A stretch of 64,000 nucleotides of DNA from Dictyobacter aurantiacus (GTDB lineage: Bacteria; Chloroflexota; Ktedonobacteria; Ktedonobacterales; Ktedonobacteraceae): the NCBI RefSeq assembly GCF_003967515.1, contig NZ_BIFQ01000001.1, forward strand, positions 4,650,001-4,714,000. The letters are read 5' to 3'. Both the position numbers and the translations under genes were made by a program. Below, piece after piece: positions 42,721 through 51,755 of the stretch. Positions within the stretch are counted from its first letter, which is position 1; every line of letters starts with the position of its first letter. Under the pieces are notes generated by a model, which saw nothing but the letters and a program-made list of their open reading frames with translations, had not been told where the DNA came from and ran no database searches.

Positions 42721-43863
42721 ATGGCAAGGAAGCGTACAATTGATGATATTGCCCGTCTGGCGGGCGTATCTAAAACCACGGTGTCGCGCGTGCTTAATAA
42801 CAAGCCCGATGTCGATCCAAATACACGCGAGCGCATTCTCCGCATTGTCAAAGAGGAAGGGTTTGTGCCGAGTGCTACAGCGGCTGGTTTAGCCGGGGGG
42901 CGTAGCCATCTACTGGGTGTGCTGGTTCCCTCCTTCACCTGGCCGATGATCCCCGATATCGTATGTGGTATTGCCGAGACGATCGGGAATACCGCCTATG
43001 AACTGGTACTATACAGCCTCAATGACAAGACGCGTGAAAATGGTGAGGGCGATATCATCGACCATATCCTATCGACAAATCTTGTGGCGGGTATCCTGGC
43101 GGTTTTGCCCGGTCAATCGTCAAAGTTTGTTATCCGTTTACACCAACATGGTTTCCCCGTGGTACTCATTGATGATCAGGATGATCCCCCTCTGGTTCCC
43201 TGGATCGGTGCCGATAACCAGTGTGGCGCGTATGATGCGGTAAAGCATTTGCTGGCCCTTGGTCATCGCCGCATCGCCCATATTCAGGGTCCCATGAAAT
43301 ACGTATGCTCACGTGAACGCTACGAGGGTTATTGCCAGGCTTTGCGCGAACATGGCATTCCAGTTGAGCCCACACTTGTCATCGAAGGCGCGTTTGACAC
43401 GGCTTCGGGGCGAGATGCCGCCCAGACCCTTCTCTCCCTACCCGAAGATCAGCGACCAACGGCCATCTTTGCCGGTAGCGACCTGATGGCCTATGGTGTA
43501 CTGGCCTTCGCGGAAGAGCAGGGGATCGACATACCGGGTGAGCTGGCGCTGGTGGGATTTGATGCCATTGGCTCTTCGGCCCTGGTTCGGCCCGCTTTGA
43601 CCACGGTCAAACAGCCGTTCCAGGAGATGGGCCAGCGAGGAATCGAGGTGTTGCTCTCTATCATCGAGCAGTCGGATCAGCAGCGCTTTAATGTCCGTTC
43701 TGGCTATGCCAGGGACTTTATGCGCCTATCCCGTGCGAATGTTGATGAGCCAGCAAATGCCCCTCCCTTACGTATCCGGCTGGCGACGAGTCTGGTTGTA
43801 CGTGCCTCTTGTGGCATGCGACAAAGATCCCCATTCTCATCGATAAAATCGGTTTCCCGCTAA
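42721..43863 (+). CDS. LacI-family transcriptional regulator
   Basis: 380 residues: LacI helix-turn-helix at about 4-50 (TIDDIARLAGVSKTTVSRVL) and a periplasmic-binding-protein-like sensor domain (60-340) ending in the usual LVVRASCG segment, with about 18 extra residues. The start at 42721 follows GAGGATA. It directly precedes the ABC uptake operon and has an ATCGAT palindrome in its own promoter. It presumably represses itself and perhaps the transporter until a sugar binds. The ligand is unknown. No second full copy of its palindrome was found before the transporter genes. Confidence 0.92.
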   Translation: MARKRTIDDIARLAGVSKTTVSRVLNNKPDVDPNTRERILRIVKEEGFVPSATAAGLAGGRSHLLGVLVPSFTWPMIPDIVCGIAETIGNTAYELVLYSLNDKTRENGEGDIIDHILSTNLVAGILAVLPGQSSKFVIRLHQHGFPVVLIDDQDDPPLVPWIGADNQCGAYDAVKHLLALGHRRIAHIQGPMKYVCSRERYEGYCQALREHGIPVEPTLVIEGAFDTASGRDAAQTLLSLPEDQRPTAIFAGSDLMAYGVLAFAEEQGIDIPGELALVGFDAIGSSALVRPALTTVKQPFQEMGQRGIEVLLSIIEQSDQQRFNVRSGYARDFMRLSRANVDEPANAPPLRIRLATSLVVRASCGMRQRSPFSSIKSVSR

Positions 43864-43943
43864 TGTAGGAACGCTACATATTTTTTAATCTGTGCGTCCC
43901 CCGTTTACGCGGGAAATTCGAGTGCTATGCCGCATTTGCGGCA
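43864..43943 (+). terminator. Weak terminator and hairpin after lacI
   Basis: TGTAG-GAACG-CTACA (43864-43878) followed by a T6 run is a short intrinsic terminator. The hairpin TGCCGCA-TT-TGCGGCA (43928-43943) follows and may be a leader structure or operator of the transporter operon. Confidence 0.5.
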
Positions 43944-44060
43944 CAACTACACAGAGATAGGATCGATCGAAAGGAGGAAATGGGAAGTAAAGCTTTTCTT
44001 ATAGATGTTTTTTCTACACTTAAAAGGATTTATTGTGTTTTCTATTGCCGGGAGGTTTTG

Positions 44061-45767
44061 ATGACACCGCAATCTCTGACAACGTCGTATAAGAGGAAGG
44101 ATGGGAAAAGAGCGTGGCTATTGTCGCTCTTACTCGTTCTTGGTGCTCTACTGGCTGCCTGTGGCGGCGCTAATGGTAATGGCACTACTCAGGGTTCTTC
44201 ATCACATAATTATTTGACCATCCAGACGGGCCCCAATGGCGACTTCACCCGTAACTTTGGACCTTATGCGCCCAATGCCAATCCGGGTACCCAGGGTATG
44301 GTCTATGAGACCCTGTTATATGTCAATGGTTTTAGCAATAAGGTGACGCCCTGGCTGGCCACCGATTATAAGTTCTCCAGCGACAATAAGACCCTGACTT
44401 TTACCCTGCGTCAGAACGTGAAATGGTCCGATGGCAAACCCTTCACTTCGGCCGACGTGGCCTTCACGCTCAATATGCTCAAGCAGTATCCAGCCGCCGA
44501 TAGCAATGGCCTCTGGAACTACTTCAATAGCGTTACCGCGCCCGATGATCACACGGTAGTGATCAGCATGAAGAAGGTGTACACCCCCATCCTGTGGAAT
44601 GTTGGTGGTACCACCTATATCGTGCCCCAGCACCTGTGGCAGAGCGTGGGTGACCCATCCAAGTATACCAATCCCAACCCTGTTGGTACTGGCCCATTCA
44701 CGTTGAAGAATTTCTCTTCTCAGCTGATTGACTATACCAAGAATACTAACTACTGGCAGGCTGGACTGCCCAAGGTTGATGAGCTGCGCTATCCGTCCTA
44801 CAATTCCAACCAGTCTCTGGAACTGGATATGGACAAAGGTGCTCTCGACTGGGTTAGCCTGTACACCCCCAACCTGCAGAAGGGGTATGTTGATCGCGAT
44901 CCTACGCACAACAAATACTGGTTCCCACCCAATAACGCGGTCTCTCTGATCATGAACCTGACCAAGGCTCCATTCAACAACGTCAACGTTCGTAAGGCGA
45001 TCAGTATCGCGCTCGACCGCGATCAGATGTCCAAGGTAGCTGAGAGTAACTTCGAAGCCGTAGCTAGCCCGACTGGTCTGCTGCTGCCTGCGCAGAAGGA
45101 TTACCTGTCCTCCGATTATCAGAACACAACCTGGCAGGCCCCCAATGTGGCCGAGGCGACCAAGCTGATGGAGAGCGCCGGCTACAAAAAAGGCTCGGAC
45201 GGTATCTATGTTGGCGCTGATGGCAAGAAGCTGTCCTTCAACCTCAACGTGGTGACCGGTTGGAGCGACTGGGTCACGATCTGTCAGATGGTCAATAGCC
45301 AGCTGAAGGCGATCGGTATCCAGGCCAATGTGAGCGCGCTTGCCTATAATTCCTATATCAACGCGTTGAACATGGGTAGCTTCGACATGAGCATCGGTAG
45401 CTTCAGCTCCGGCCCGACCCCGTTCTATACCTTTAACAGCATGCTGAGCAAGTCGCACACTGCTCCGGTTGGACAGTCGGCGCCCTCCAACTTTGAGCGC
45501 TGGATGGACCCGGCGACCGATAAACTGTTGGATCAGTATGCCACGACCACCGATGCCAATGCCCAGAAGCAGGCCATTCAGGGCCTGGAGAAGATCATGG
45601 TTGAGCAGGTTCCGGTGATTACCCTGGTCAATGGTGCCGCCTGGAACGAGTACAGCACCAAAAACTTCACCGGCTGGCCAACGGCGGATAATCCCTACGC
45701 GGTACCACCCCCCTGGCAGTATCCGGATGCTGAGCAGGTGGTGCTCCACCTGACCCCGGCCAAGTAA
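44061..45767 (+). CDS. Family-5 ABC transporter substrate-binding lipoprotein
   Basis: 568 residues. Lipoprotein signal peptide with basic N-region and lipobox LLAAC (Cys34), then the SBP_bac_5 fold (PNANPGTQGMVYETLLYVNG near 75-94; LTFTLRQNVKWSDGKPFTSADV near 110-135, by its core WSDGKPFTSADV). Membrane-anchored receptor of the transporter encoded downstream. Family-5 proteins bind peptides, nickel or oligosaccharides; the lacI neighbour favours an oligosaccharide (inference). The ATG at 44061 (GGGAGG upstream) gives a normal signal peptide. A perfect Shine-Dalgarno at 43971-43978 lies too close to the ATG at 43980. Confidence 0.92.
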   Translation: MTPQSLTTSYKRKDGKRAWLLSLLLVLGALLAACGGANGNGTTQGSSSHNYLTIQTGPNGDFTRNFGPYAPNANPGTQGMVYETLLYVNGFSNKVTPWLATDYKFSSDNKTLTFTLRQNVKWSDGKPFTSADVAFTLNMLKQYPAADSNGLWNYFNSVTAPDDHTVVISMKKVYTPILWNVGGTTYIVPQHLWQSVGDPSKYTNPNPVGTGPFTLKNFSSQLIDYTKNTNYWQAGLPKVDELRYPSYNSNQSLELDMDKGALDWVSLYTPNLQKGYVDRDPTHNKYWFPPNNAVSLIMNLTKAPFNNVNVRKAISIALDRDQMSKVAESNFEAVASPTGLLLPAQKDYLSSDYQNTTWQAPNVAEATKLMESAGYKKGSDGIYVGADGKKLSFNLNVVTGWSDWVTICQMVNSQLKAIGIQANVSALAYNSYINALNMGSFDMSIGSFSSGPTPFYTFNSMLSKSHTAPVGQSAPSNFERWMDPATDKLLDQYATTTDANAQKQAIQGLEKIMVEQVPVITLVNGAAWNEYSTKNFTGWPTADNPYAVPPPWQYPDAEQVVLHLTPAK

Positions 45768-45799
45768 CGTGTCCCGGATGCGTCAATAGGTTTTCCTGC

Positions 45800-45836
45800 G
45801 AGAGCTCCTATGCATGTAATCTTCATAGGGGCTCTC
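45800..45836 (+). terminator. Attenuator-like hairpin after the binding-protein gene
   Basis: GAGAGC-CCTATG pairs with CATAGG-GCTCTC (45800-45836). No long U-run follows. It probably lowers read-through so that the binding protein is made in excess of the permeases. The palindrome GCGTCAATTGACGC follows at 45844-45857. Confidence 0.6.
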
Positions 45837-45885
45837 TGCTATCGCGTCAATTGACGCATGTGGTTGACTAGCAAGGAGTTCATGG

Positions 45886-46869
45886 ATGCGTCACCTCTTA
45901 CGCCGCATCGGCTTTTACCTGATCGCCTTATGGGGATCGCTTACGCTCAACTTCTTTATCCCCCGCCTGGCACCGGGTGATCCGGCGCAGATCTTTATCG
46001 CGCGTTTCCAGGGTCGCATCAGGCCGGAAGCGCTGCACGCGCTGCAGCTGCAGTTCGGGGTCTCCAAAGATCCCTTGTGGGTGCAATACTTTCAGTATCT
46101 CAATAGCCTGTTGCATGGCAACCTGGGCCTCTCCATCACCTACTATCCCACCCCGGTGGCCGAAGCGATTGGACAGGAACTGCCCTGGACGCTGGTGCTG
46201 GTGACGATCTCGCTGCTCATCAGCTTTGGCCTGGGCACGCTGCTGGGCGCCGTGATCGCCTGGCGTCGCAATTCCTTCCTGGATAGTCTGTTGCCACCCT
46301 TGATGACCTTTATCAGCGCCATCCCCTATTTCTGTATGGCCTTGATTATGCTCTATATCTTTGGTTTTACCCTCAACCTGTTCCCGTTGAATGGTGGCTA
46401 TGATCGCTTCCTGTCTCCCGATGGCTCTCCTGAGTTTATCAGCAGCGTGATCCAGCACGCTATCTTGCCCGCTATCACCTTTGTAATCGCCAGTATCGCT
46501 GGCTGGATGCTGGGCATGCGCAACTCGATGATCACCACTCTCTCAGAGGACTATGTATTGATGGCGCAGGCCAAGGGATTGGTCGGCCGCCGTGTGATGA
46601 TGAATTATGCCGCCCGCAATGCGATTCTGCCCAGCATTACCGGTTTCGCTATTGCTCTGGGACAGGTGGTCGCCGGTCAGCTGTTTTTGGAGATCATCTT
46701 TTCCTATCCCGGCATCGGCTACGCCCTCTACCAGGCGGTGCAGAACTCGGATTACGCTTTGATGCAGGGCATCTTCCTGATCATTACGGTGGCGGTGCTG
46801 GTCGCCAATTTCCTGGTTGATCTGACTTATGTGGTGCTTGATCCACGCGTCCGGCAAGAAAGGGGATAA
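45886..46869 (+). CDS. ABC transporter permease, DppB/OppB family
   Basis: 327-residue integral membrane permease with six predicted helices. An N-terminal DppB-type segment (FFIPRLAPGDPAQ at 23-35) and the EAA-like coupling loop (DYVLMAQAKGLVGRRVMMNYAARNAILP, core AQAKGLVGRRV) near 222-250 are visible. It pairs with the next gene to form the channel of the family-5 uptake system. AAGGAG precedes the ATG. The ATG at 45882 is out of frame. Confidence 0.93.
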   Translation: MRHLLRRIGFYLIALWGSLTLNFFIPRLAPGDPAQIFIARFQGRIRPEALHALQLQFGVSKDPLWVQYFQYLNSLLHGNLGLSITYYPTPVAEAIGQELPWTLVLVTISLLISFGLGTLLGAVIAWRRNSFLDSLLPPLMTFISAIPYFCMALIMLYIFGFTLNLFPLNGGYDRFLSPDGSPEFISSVIQHAILPAITFVIASIAGWMLGMRNSMITTLSEDYVLMAQAKGLVGRRVMMNYAARNAILPSITGFAIALGQVVAGQLFLEIIFSYPGIGYALYQAVQNSDYALMQGIFLIITVAVLVANFLVDLTYVVLDPRVRQERG

Positions 46870-46874
46870 GCTCA

Positions 46875-47903
46875 ATGAGTTCGACGAAACCTGATGCACA
46901 AAATACGCCGCTCGATAACAGTTTAACCACTGTGGTTTCTCCCGCGAGCGCTGTGAGCGCTGGTGGCACTGCCGCTGCAGGCGTGCCCGGTATGACCGCG
47001 CCCCCGGCGGTTGGTGGACGTATGCGCGATCTCTGGCGCATGATCACGCTCAATCGCAAAGTGGGCATCGGCGTGCTGATTCTGGTCATTTTCTTGCTGA
47101 TCGCTATCTTTGGCCCGCTCTTTGTCCATCAAGATCCCAATACCTTGAACGCGGGCCCGGTGCTGGCGCCGCCCTCGTCGCAGTTCTGGTTTGGCACTAC
47201 ACAGACAGGGCAGAACATCTTTACCCAGACCATCGTCAGTACGCGCTCGTCTATCTTCTGGGGCTTTGTCACAGCCCTGTTAATTATGGCTGTCTCGACC
47301 ACGATAGGCCTGGCGGCTGGCTACTTCGGTGGCACGGTCGATGATGTGCTCTCGATCATCATTAATGTGTTTCTGGTCATCCCCGGTCTGCCGCTGGCGA
47401 TCGTGCTGGCCGCCTTCTTCCCCAAAGGTGATCTGACCGTGGCGCTGGTGCTGGCGCTGACCAGCTGGTCGTGGAACGCGCGCGTCATTCGCGCCCAGAC
47501 CATGTCGATGCGCAGTCGCGACTTCGTGCAGGCGGCGCAATCAAGCGGCGAGGGGACGCTGCATATCATCTTTTCCGAGATCCTGCCCAACGAGATTGCC
47601 ATCGTGATGTCGGGCTTTATCGGTACGGTGGTGTATGTGATTCTGGCCGCCTCGGGCCTGCAGTTCCTGGGTCTGGGTAGTGTGACCGGGCTGAGTTGGG
47701 GCGCCATGCTGTACTGGGTCAATAACAACGACGCGATCCTGCAGGGCGCCTACTGGTGGTTTATCCCGCCCACACTGTGTATCGCGCTGGTGGGGACCGC
47801 GCTGTCCCTGATCAACTTCGGGGTCGATGAGATCGCCAATCCACGCCTGCGCAAAGAGGCGAAACCAAAGGCGAGTAAAGCGAAGAAGGAGGCGGTGGCA
47901 TAA
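46875..47903 (+). CDS. ABC transporter permease, DppC/OppC family
   Basis: 342 residues. An Ala/Pro/Thr-rich cytoplasmic N-terminus (1-50), then the OppC_N helix and the BPD permease domain with coupling loop RDFVQAAQSSGEGTLHIIFSEILPN (core QAAQSSGEGTLHIIFSEIL). Lysine-rich C-terminus. It follows the DppB-like gene by 5 bp. Its TAA overlaps the start of the first ATPase gene by one base, so translation is coupled. Confidence 0.93.
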   Translation: MSSTKPDAQNTPLDNSLTTVVSPASAVSAGGTAAAGVPGMTAPPAVGGRMRDLWRMITLNRKVGIGVLILVIFLLIAIFGPLFVHQDPNTLNAGPVLAPPSSQFWFGTTQTGQNIFTQTIVSTRSSIFWGFVTALLIMAVSTTIGLAAGYFGGTVDDVLSIIINVFLVIPGLPLAIVLAAFFPKGDLTVALVLALTSWSWNARVIRAQTMSMRSRDFVQAAQSSGEGTLHIIFSEILPNEIAIVMSGFIGTVVYVILAASGLQFLGLGSVTGLSWGAMLYWVNNNDAILQGAYWWFIPPTLCIALVGTALSLINFGVDEIANPRLRKEAKPKASKAKKEAVA

Positions 47904-49045
47904 TGGCTGAACAACGTGTGCCCGATGATCTGTTGTTGGACGTGCGCAACGTCTGTGTTGATTATTACGCGGCCAACGGGGCCGTGCACGCGGTGCGTGA
48001 CGTCAATCTGACGTTGAAGCGCGGCGAGATTCTGGGACTGGCCGGCGAGAGCGGTTGCGGCAAGTCGACGCTGGCCTTCGCCATCGCGCGCCTGCTGCGT
48101 CCTCCGGCTGAGATTACCGGGGGCGAGGTGCTCTACTACCCCCGCCCCCATACCGATCGCAAGGGCAGCATGGTGCAGCAGAACCGACGCGGCCGCAATA
48201 GTCCGCAGGAGGATGTCATCGATGTCCTGAGTTTGAGCCCCTCCCAGCTGCGCCAGTTCCGCTGGAATGAGCTGTCGGTGGTCTTTCAGAGCGCCATGAA
48301 TGCTCTCAATCCGGTGATGACGGTGGGTACGCAGATCATCGATGCCATCAAGGCCCATCGGCCGGATATGGGACCCGACGCCTGCCGCAAGCGCGCGCTG
48401 GAGCTGCTGGAACTGGTAGGTATCGCCGGTGATCGCATTCGTAGCTATCCCCATGAGCTTAGTGGCGGCATGCGCCAGCGCGCGGTGATCGCTATCGCCC
48501 TGGCGCTCAATCCGGAAGTCATCATTATGGACGAGCCGACGACGGCGCTGGATGTGGTGGTGCAGCGCGAGATCCTGGAGCTGATCAGCAACCTGTGTAA
48601 GGAGTTCAATACGGCGCTGATCTTCATTACCCATGACCTCTCGCTGCTGCTGGAGCTCTCGGATCGGCTGGCGATCATGTATGCCGGCAAGATGATCGAG
48701 AAGGCGACCAGCGCGGATGTGTATAAGCATCCCCGTCATCCCTATAGCTATGGGCTGCTCAATTCATTCCCTACCCTGCATGGTCCCCGCCGTAAGATGG
48801 TGGGCATTCCGGGATCACCGCCTGATCTGCGTGTGGTTTCGTCAGGCTGCCCGTTCGCCGCGCGCTGTCCGATGGCTTTTGAGCCCTGCCGCTCGGTGAC
48901 ACCGGTGCTGGGACCCGCCACGAGCGATAACCAGGAGCAGCTGGTGGCCTGTCATCTCTATAATCCTACCTATGCCCAGAAGTTACCCGGCGCGCAGGAG
49001 TTCGCGAAAGGCTATGAGGCGCTGGCGGAAAGGAGCCTGGTGTAA
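47903..49045 (+). CDS. ABC transporter ATPase, DppD/OppD family
   Basis: 380-residue cytoplasmic ATPase: Walker A GESGCGKST, Q-loop VVFQSAMNALNP, signature LSGGMRQR, Walker B VIIMDEPTTALD and the C-terminal oligopeptide-transporter domain with clustered cysteines (CPFAARCPMAFEPC), which in this family can hold an iron-sulfur cluster. Compared with usual DppD proteins there is an insert near residues 80-110 (YYPRPHTDRKGS to DVIDVLSL). Overlaps both neighbours by one base. Confidence 0.93.
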   Translation: MAEQRVPDDLLLDVRNVCVDYYAANGAVHAVRDVNLTLKRGEILGLAGESGCGKSTLAFAIARLLRPPAEITGGEVLYYPRPHTDRKGSMVQQNRRGRNSPQEDVIDVLSLSPSQLRQFRWNELSVVFQSAMNALNPVMTVGTQIIDAIKAHRPDMGPDACRKRALELLELVGIAGDRIRSYPHELSGGMRQRAVIAIALALNPEVIIMDEPTTALDVVVQREILELISNLCKEFNTALIFITHDLSLLLELSDRLAIMYAGKMIEKATSADVYKHPRHPYSYGLLNSFPTLHGPRRKMVGIPGSPPDLRVVSSGCPFAARCPMAFEPCRSVTPVLGPATSDNQEQLVACHLYNPTYAQKLPGAQEFAKGYEALAERSLV

Positions 49046-50124
49046 TGAGTACGTCTCCCTCTGTTGAGAATCAAACCAACGTGGAACTGCCGGCTCCAGT
49101 GTTGGAGGCGGTCCATCTGCGCAAAGAGTTTCCGGTGCGCGGCAAGATGTTCGGTCCCTCGCTGGCGGTGCACGCGGTGGAGGATGCCACGGTAGCGCTG
49201 CGACCGGGCCGGGCGACGGCGCTGGTGGGAGAAAGCGGGAGCGGCAAGACGACGGTGGCGCGCATGCTGGCGCGCATCTATAATCCGACCTCGGGGACGA
49301 TCAAGTTCCGGGGTGAGCCGATCGCGTTGTCCAAGAGCACCTCGGCGCTGCGGGCCTACCGGCGTCACGTGCAGCTGATCTTCCAGGACCCCTTTAGCTC
49401 GCTCAATCCGGTGCACAATATCCGCTATCACCTGGCGCGTCCACTGCAGATCTTCGGGCATGCGCGCGGCGAGCGGGAGGTGACCGAGCAGGTGCTGGCC
49501 CTGCTGCGGCGCGTCAGCCTGAGTCCGGCCGAGCAGTTTATCGAGAAGTATCCGCACCAACTCAGCGGTGGACAGCGGCAGCGCGTGGCGATCGCCCGTG
49601 CTCTGGCGGTGCAGCCGGAGGTGCTGCTGGCCGATGAGCCGGTCTCGATGCTCGACGTCTCGATCCGGCTGGACATCCTTAACCTGCTGCTGCGGCTCAA
49701 GGACGAGGAGAAGCTGGCCTTCCTGTTCATCACGCATGATATCGCCAGCGCGCGCTACTTCGCCGAGGATACGCTGGTGATGTACGCGGGTCAGACGGTG
49801 GAGGGTGGTCCTAGCGATGAGATCATTCAGGAGCCGAAACATCCTTATACCCAGCTGTTGCTGTCGGCGGCTCCGGACCCCGACCGCATCCAGTCCGGTG
49901 CTGGAAGCAAGGAACTGACGGCGCGCGGAGAGATCCCCAGCCTGATTACGCCACCGACAGGTTGCCGCTTCCATCCTCGCTGCCCGCACGCCATGCCGGT
50001 CTGTAAGGAGCGCTTCCCCGGCCGCACTAACCTGGGCAATGGGCACTGGACCAACTGTTACCTCTACGGCGCCGGTGACGAGTCGCCAGAGGCTAATACC
50101 CCTGCCGCCCAGGGTGCCGATTAA
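49045..50124 (+). CDS. ABC transporter ATPase, DppF/OppF family
   Basis: 359-residue ATPase partner: Walker A GESGSGKTT, Q-loop LIFQDPFSSLNP, signature LSGGQRQR, Walker B VLLADEPVSMLD and C-terminal cysteines in CRFHPRCPHAMPVC. With the upstream ATPase it powers the two permeases. Starts on the TAATG overlap. Last gene of the operon; a palindromic repeat follows at 50151. Confidence 0.93.
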   Translation: MSTSPSVENQTNVELPAPVLEAVHLRKEFPVRGKMFGPSLAVHAVEDATVALRPGRATALVGESGSGKTTVARMLARIYNPTSGTIKFRGEPIALSKSTSALRAYRRHVQLIFQDPFSSLNPVHNIRYHLARPLQIFGHARGEREVTEQVLALLRRVSLSPAEQFIEKYPHQLSGGQRQRVAIARALAVQPEVLLADEPVSMLDVSIRLDILNLLLRLKDEEKLAFLFITHDIASARYFAEDTLVMYAGQTVEGGPSDEIIQEPKHPYTQLLLSAAPDPDRIQSGAGSKELTARGEIPSLITPPTGCRFHPRCPHAMPVCKERFPGRTNLGNGHWTNCYLYGAGDESPEANTPAAQGAD

Positions 50125-50150
50125 GACAGCCGAAAGCTACATTAGTTATA

Positions 50151-50326
50151 TATATGTGAGCATGGGGTGAGGTGCGCATTCGCGCCCCGGTTGCATAAAC
50201 CCATAAAGCCAATTTAGATATATGTGAGCATGGGGTGAGGTGCGCATCCGCGCACCTCACCCCATGCTCACATATATAACTAATGCGGCCGCGCAGCGGA
50301 CGCGAGTGCGGGGCACTCACGCCCCC
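50151..50326. repeat. Palindromic repeat (family 1) with duplicated left arm
   Basis: Hairpin with 27-bp arms (50219-50245 / 50250-50276, loop ATCC), followed by the GCGGCCGCGCAGCGGACGCG box (about 50284-50303). A direct copy of its left arm and loop lies 68 bp upstream (about 50151-50179). It sits between two convergent genes and is a likely terminator. Confidence 0.82.
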
Positions 50327-50352
50327 CATCATGACGCACGTCACCCCCCATT

Positions 50353-51372
50353 CTAAGAAAGCGAGTCGACGGCTTGCGAAGCCTGGCTCCTCGCGGCCAG
50401 CGAATCCATCACCATTGCTGGTGGGACAATCAGGACGGGGAGCTGCGTTTCATGGGTGAGGCGCTCCACGATGTGATTCCCCAGATGCAGACCTTGCTGG
50501 TGCTGTCCAAAGCGCGAGGAGATGACCAGCAGGTGGAACTGCGGCTTGTGCTCCTCGCTGTCATAGCTGCCGGCCTCTTTCAGCAGTTCGTGTGCGTAGT
50601 CGGTGCCGACCAGGGTCGATTCGCTCATGCAGGCGCTGCTAACCACCTCCATCGACTCCTCATCAATATCCTGAAACTCGTGTACGTGTTTGATCTGGTG
50701 CTCTTTGATGACCTTCATCAGTTCGAGCAGGCTGCTCTGCGCACCGGCCTGCTCTGTAGCGTAGGGCGAGATGACACGGGCCAGGCGGATAAGCGGCCGG
50801 GTCGTGGCCGCCAGACCAGCTACGAGCGCGAGGGAGCTTTTCACAACGGGCCCGGCCTGGGAGATGTCATCGACTCCCAGCAGGATGCAGATAGGATGGC
50901 CCGCTGGTATATATGGAATGATCGGCAATGGTCCATGTTCGTGGATCAGAAAGACCGGCACCGGTGAATGCATCGCCACGCGTTCGGCTACGCTGCCCGG
51001 TAGCAGGTGCTTCAGTCCGGTATGGTGCTTGCGGCTCATCAGGATCAGGTCGCAGTGGTGTTGCCTGACCTGTTCTACCAGCTCAGGCGCGACCTGGCCC
51101 CAGCAGACCTGCAGTTCCACATCGATGCCGTCGAGCAGGGGCATGGTGGCAATGGTGGTCAGATAGTCGAGCGCCTTCTGCTTTTCAGTTTCAACCAGGC
51201 TGTGCAAGGCGTCCGTCTTCAAAATAGCTTTTCCGTTGAAGTTGGTCCCCAACGTGATGACATGGACGAGTAGTAATGATCCCTGCGCGGTACGGGCGAG
51301 GCGAGCCGCGATGGGAAGCGCGTGCTCGGTCGCCGGTGAGCCATCAAGAGGAACTAATATGCGGGTGAACAT
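50353..51372 (-). CDS. Universal stress protein, two Usp domains, degenerate loops (8)
   Basis: 339 residues: FTRILVPLDGS start as in its paralogues, but both nucleotide loops are altered. Domain 1 has RKH-HTGLKHLLP-GS in place of SHG-x9-GS; domain 2 has SRF then GN instead of THG and GS. Domain 2 also opens ICILLGVDD rather than VALDGS. ATP binding is therefore doubtful, and a regulatory or scaffold role is possible. AAGGGG precedes the ATG. It carries its own heptamer-array promoter (51665-51730), about 300 bp upstream because a repeat element lies between. Confidence 0.9.
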   Translation of the reverse strand: MFTRILVPLDGSPATEHALPIAARLARTAQGSLLLVHVITLGTNFNGKAILKTDALHSLVETEKQKALDYLTTIATMPLLDGIDVELQVCWGQVAPELVEQVRQHHCDLILMSRKHHTGLKHLLPGSVAERVAMHSPVPVFLIHEHGPLPIIPYIPAGHPICILLGVDDISQAGPVVKSSLALVAGLAATTRPLIRLARVISPYATEQAGAQSSLLELMKVIKEHQIKHVHEFQDIDEESMEVVSSACMSESTLVGTDYAHELLKEAGSYDSEEHKPQFHLLVISSRFGQHQQGLHLGNHIVERLTHETQLPVLIVPPAMVMDSLAARSQASQAVDSLS

Positions 51373-51458
51373 GTTTAAGCCCCTTCCCAAGCCTTAAGCT
51401 TTCATAAACGTCTTTTGGTATACACCATACGAAGGTGTCCATCACATTTTGTGCCAAC

Positions 51459-51621
51459 GTAGGTGCCGGGCGTGCCCCGGCTTGGGGCCGCAACGCGGCC
51501 CCGTACCCGGGCGATTACGTTCCCTTCAATATGTATCGTTTCCCGTATCGCGTTGATGAGACATATGCGGCCGGGCACGGGGTCGCCTGCGGCTCCAAGC
51601 CGGGGCACGCCCGGCACCTAC
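51459..51621. repeat. 163-bp element with 25-bp perfect inverted ends (family 3)
   Basis: Ends 51459-51483 and 51597-51621 are perfect inverted copies beginning GTAGGTGCCGGGC. Sister of 19254-19424. Base 14 of the left end is G here and T there, with the matching change in the right end of each. It lies in the leader between the usp promoter and gene. Confidence 0.8.
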
Positions 51622-51664
51622 GAGGGCTTGTTCTTGTTTATTCTTCCCTACCTGCATTGTACAT

Positions 51665-51730
51665 ACTGTACTTCTACATCCTCACAGCTATATCACAGCA
51701 GCCAGGACGATCTCTCAGAGCGATCACAAA
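51665..51730 (-). promoter_or_regulatory. Heptamer-array promoter of the usp gene at 50353-51372
   Basis: TTTGTGA (51730-51724), TCTGAGA (51719-51713), GCTGTGA (51699-51693) and GCTGTGA (51688-51682), spaced 11, 20 and 11. Then 11 nt and -10 TACAGT (51670-51665). Back to back with the nifJ array. Confidence 0.78.
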
Positions 51731-51755
51731 AGAGGGCACGCCGGCAGAGCTGTTT

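Noticed and set aside
43971..44060. Start of the binding-protein gene at 43980, suggested by a perfect Shine-Dalgarno
   Set aside because: The spacing is only 1-2 nt and the extra residues would precede the signal peptide. The start at 44061 gives a standard lipoprotein signal.
44316..45749. 477-codon open frame opposite the substrate-binding protein gene, and similar ones at 54277-55494 and 47750-48739
   Set aside because: All mirror well-conserved genes on the other strand and contain no recognisable domain.
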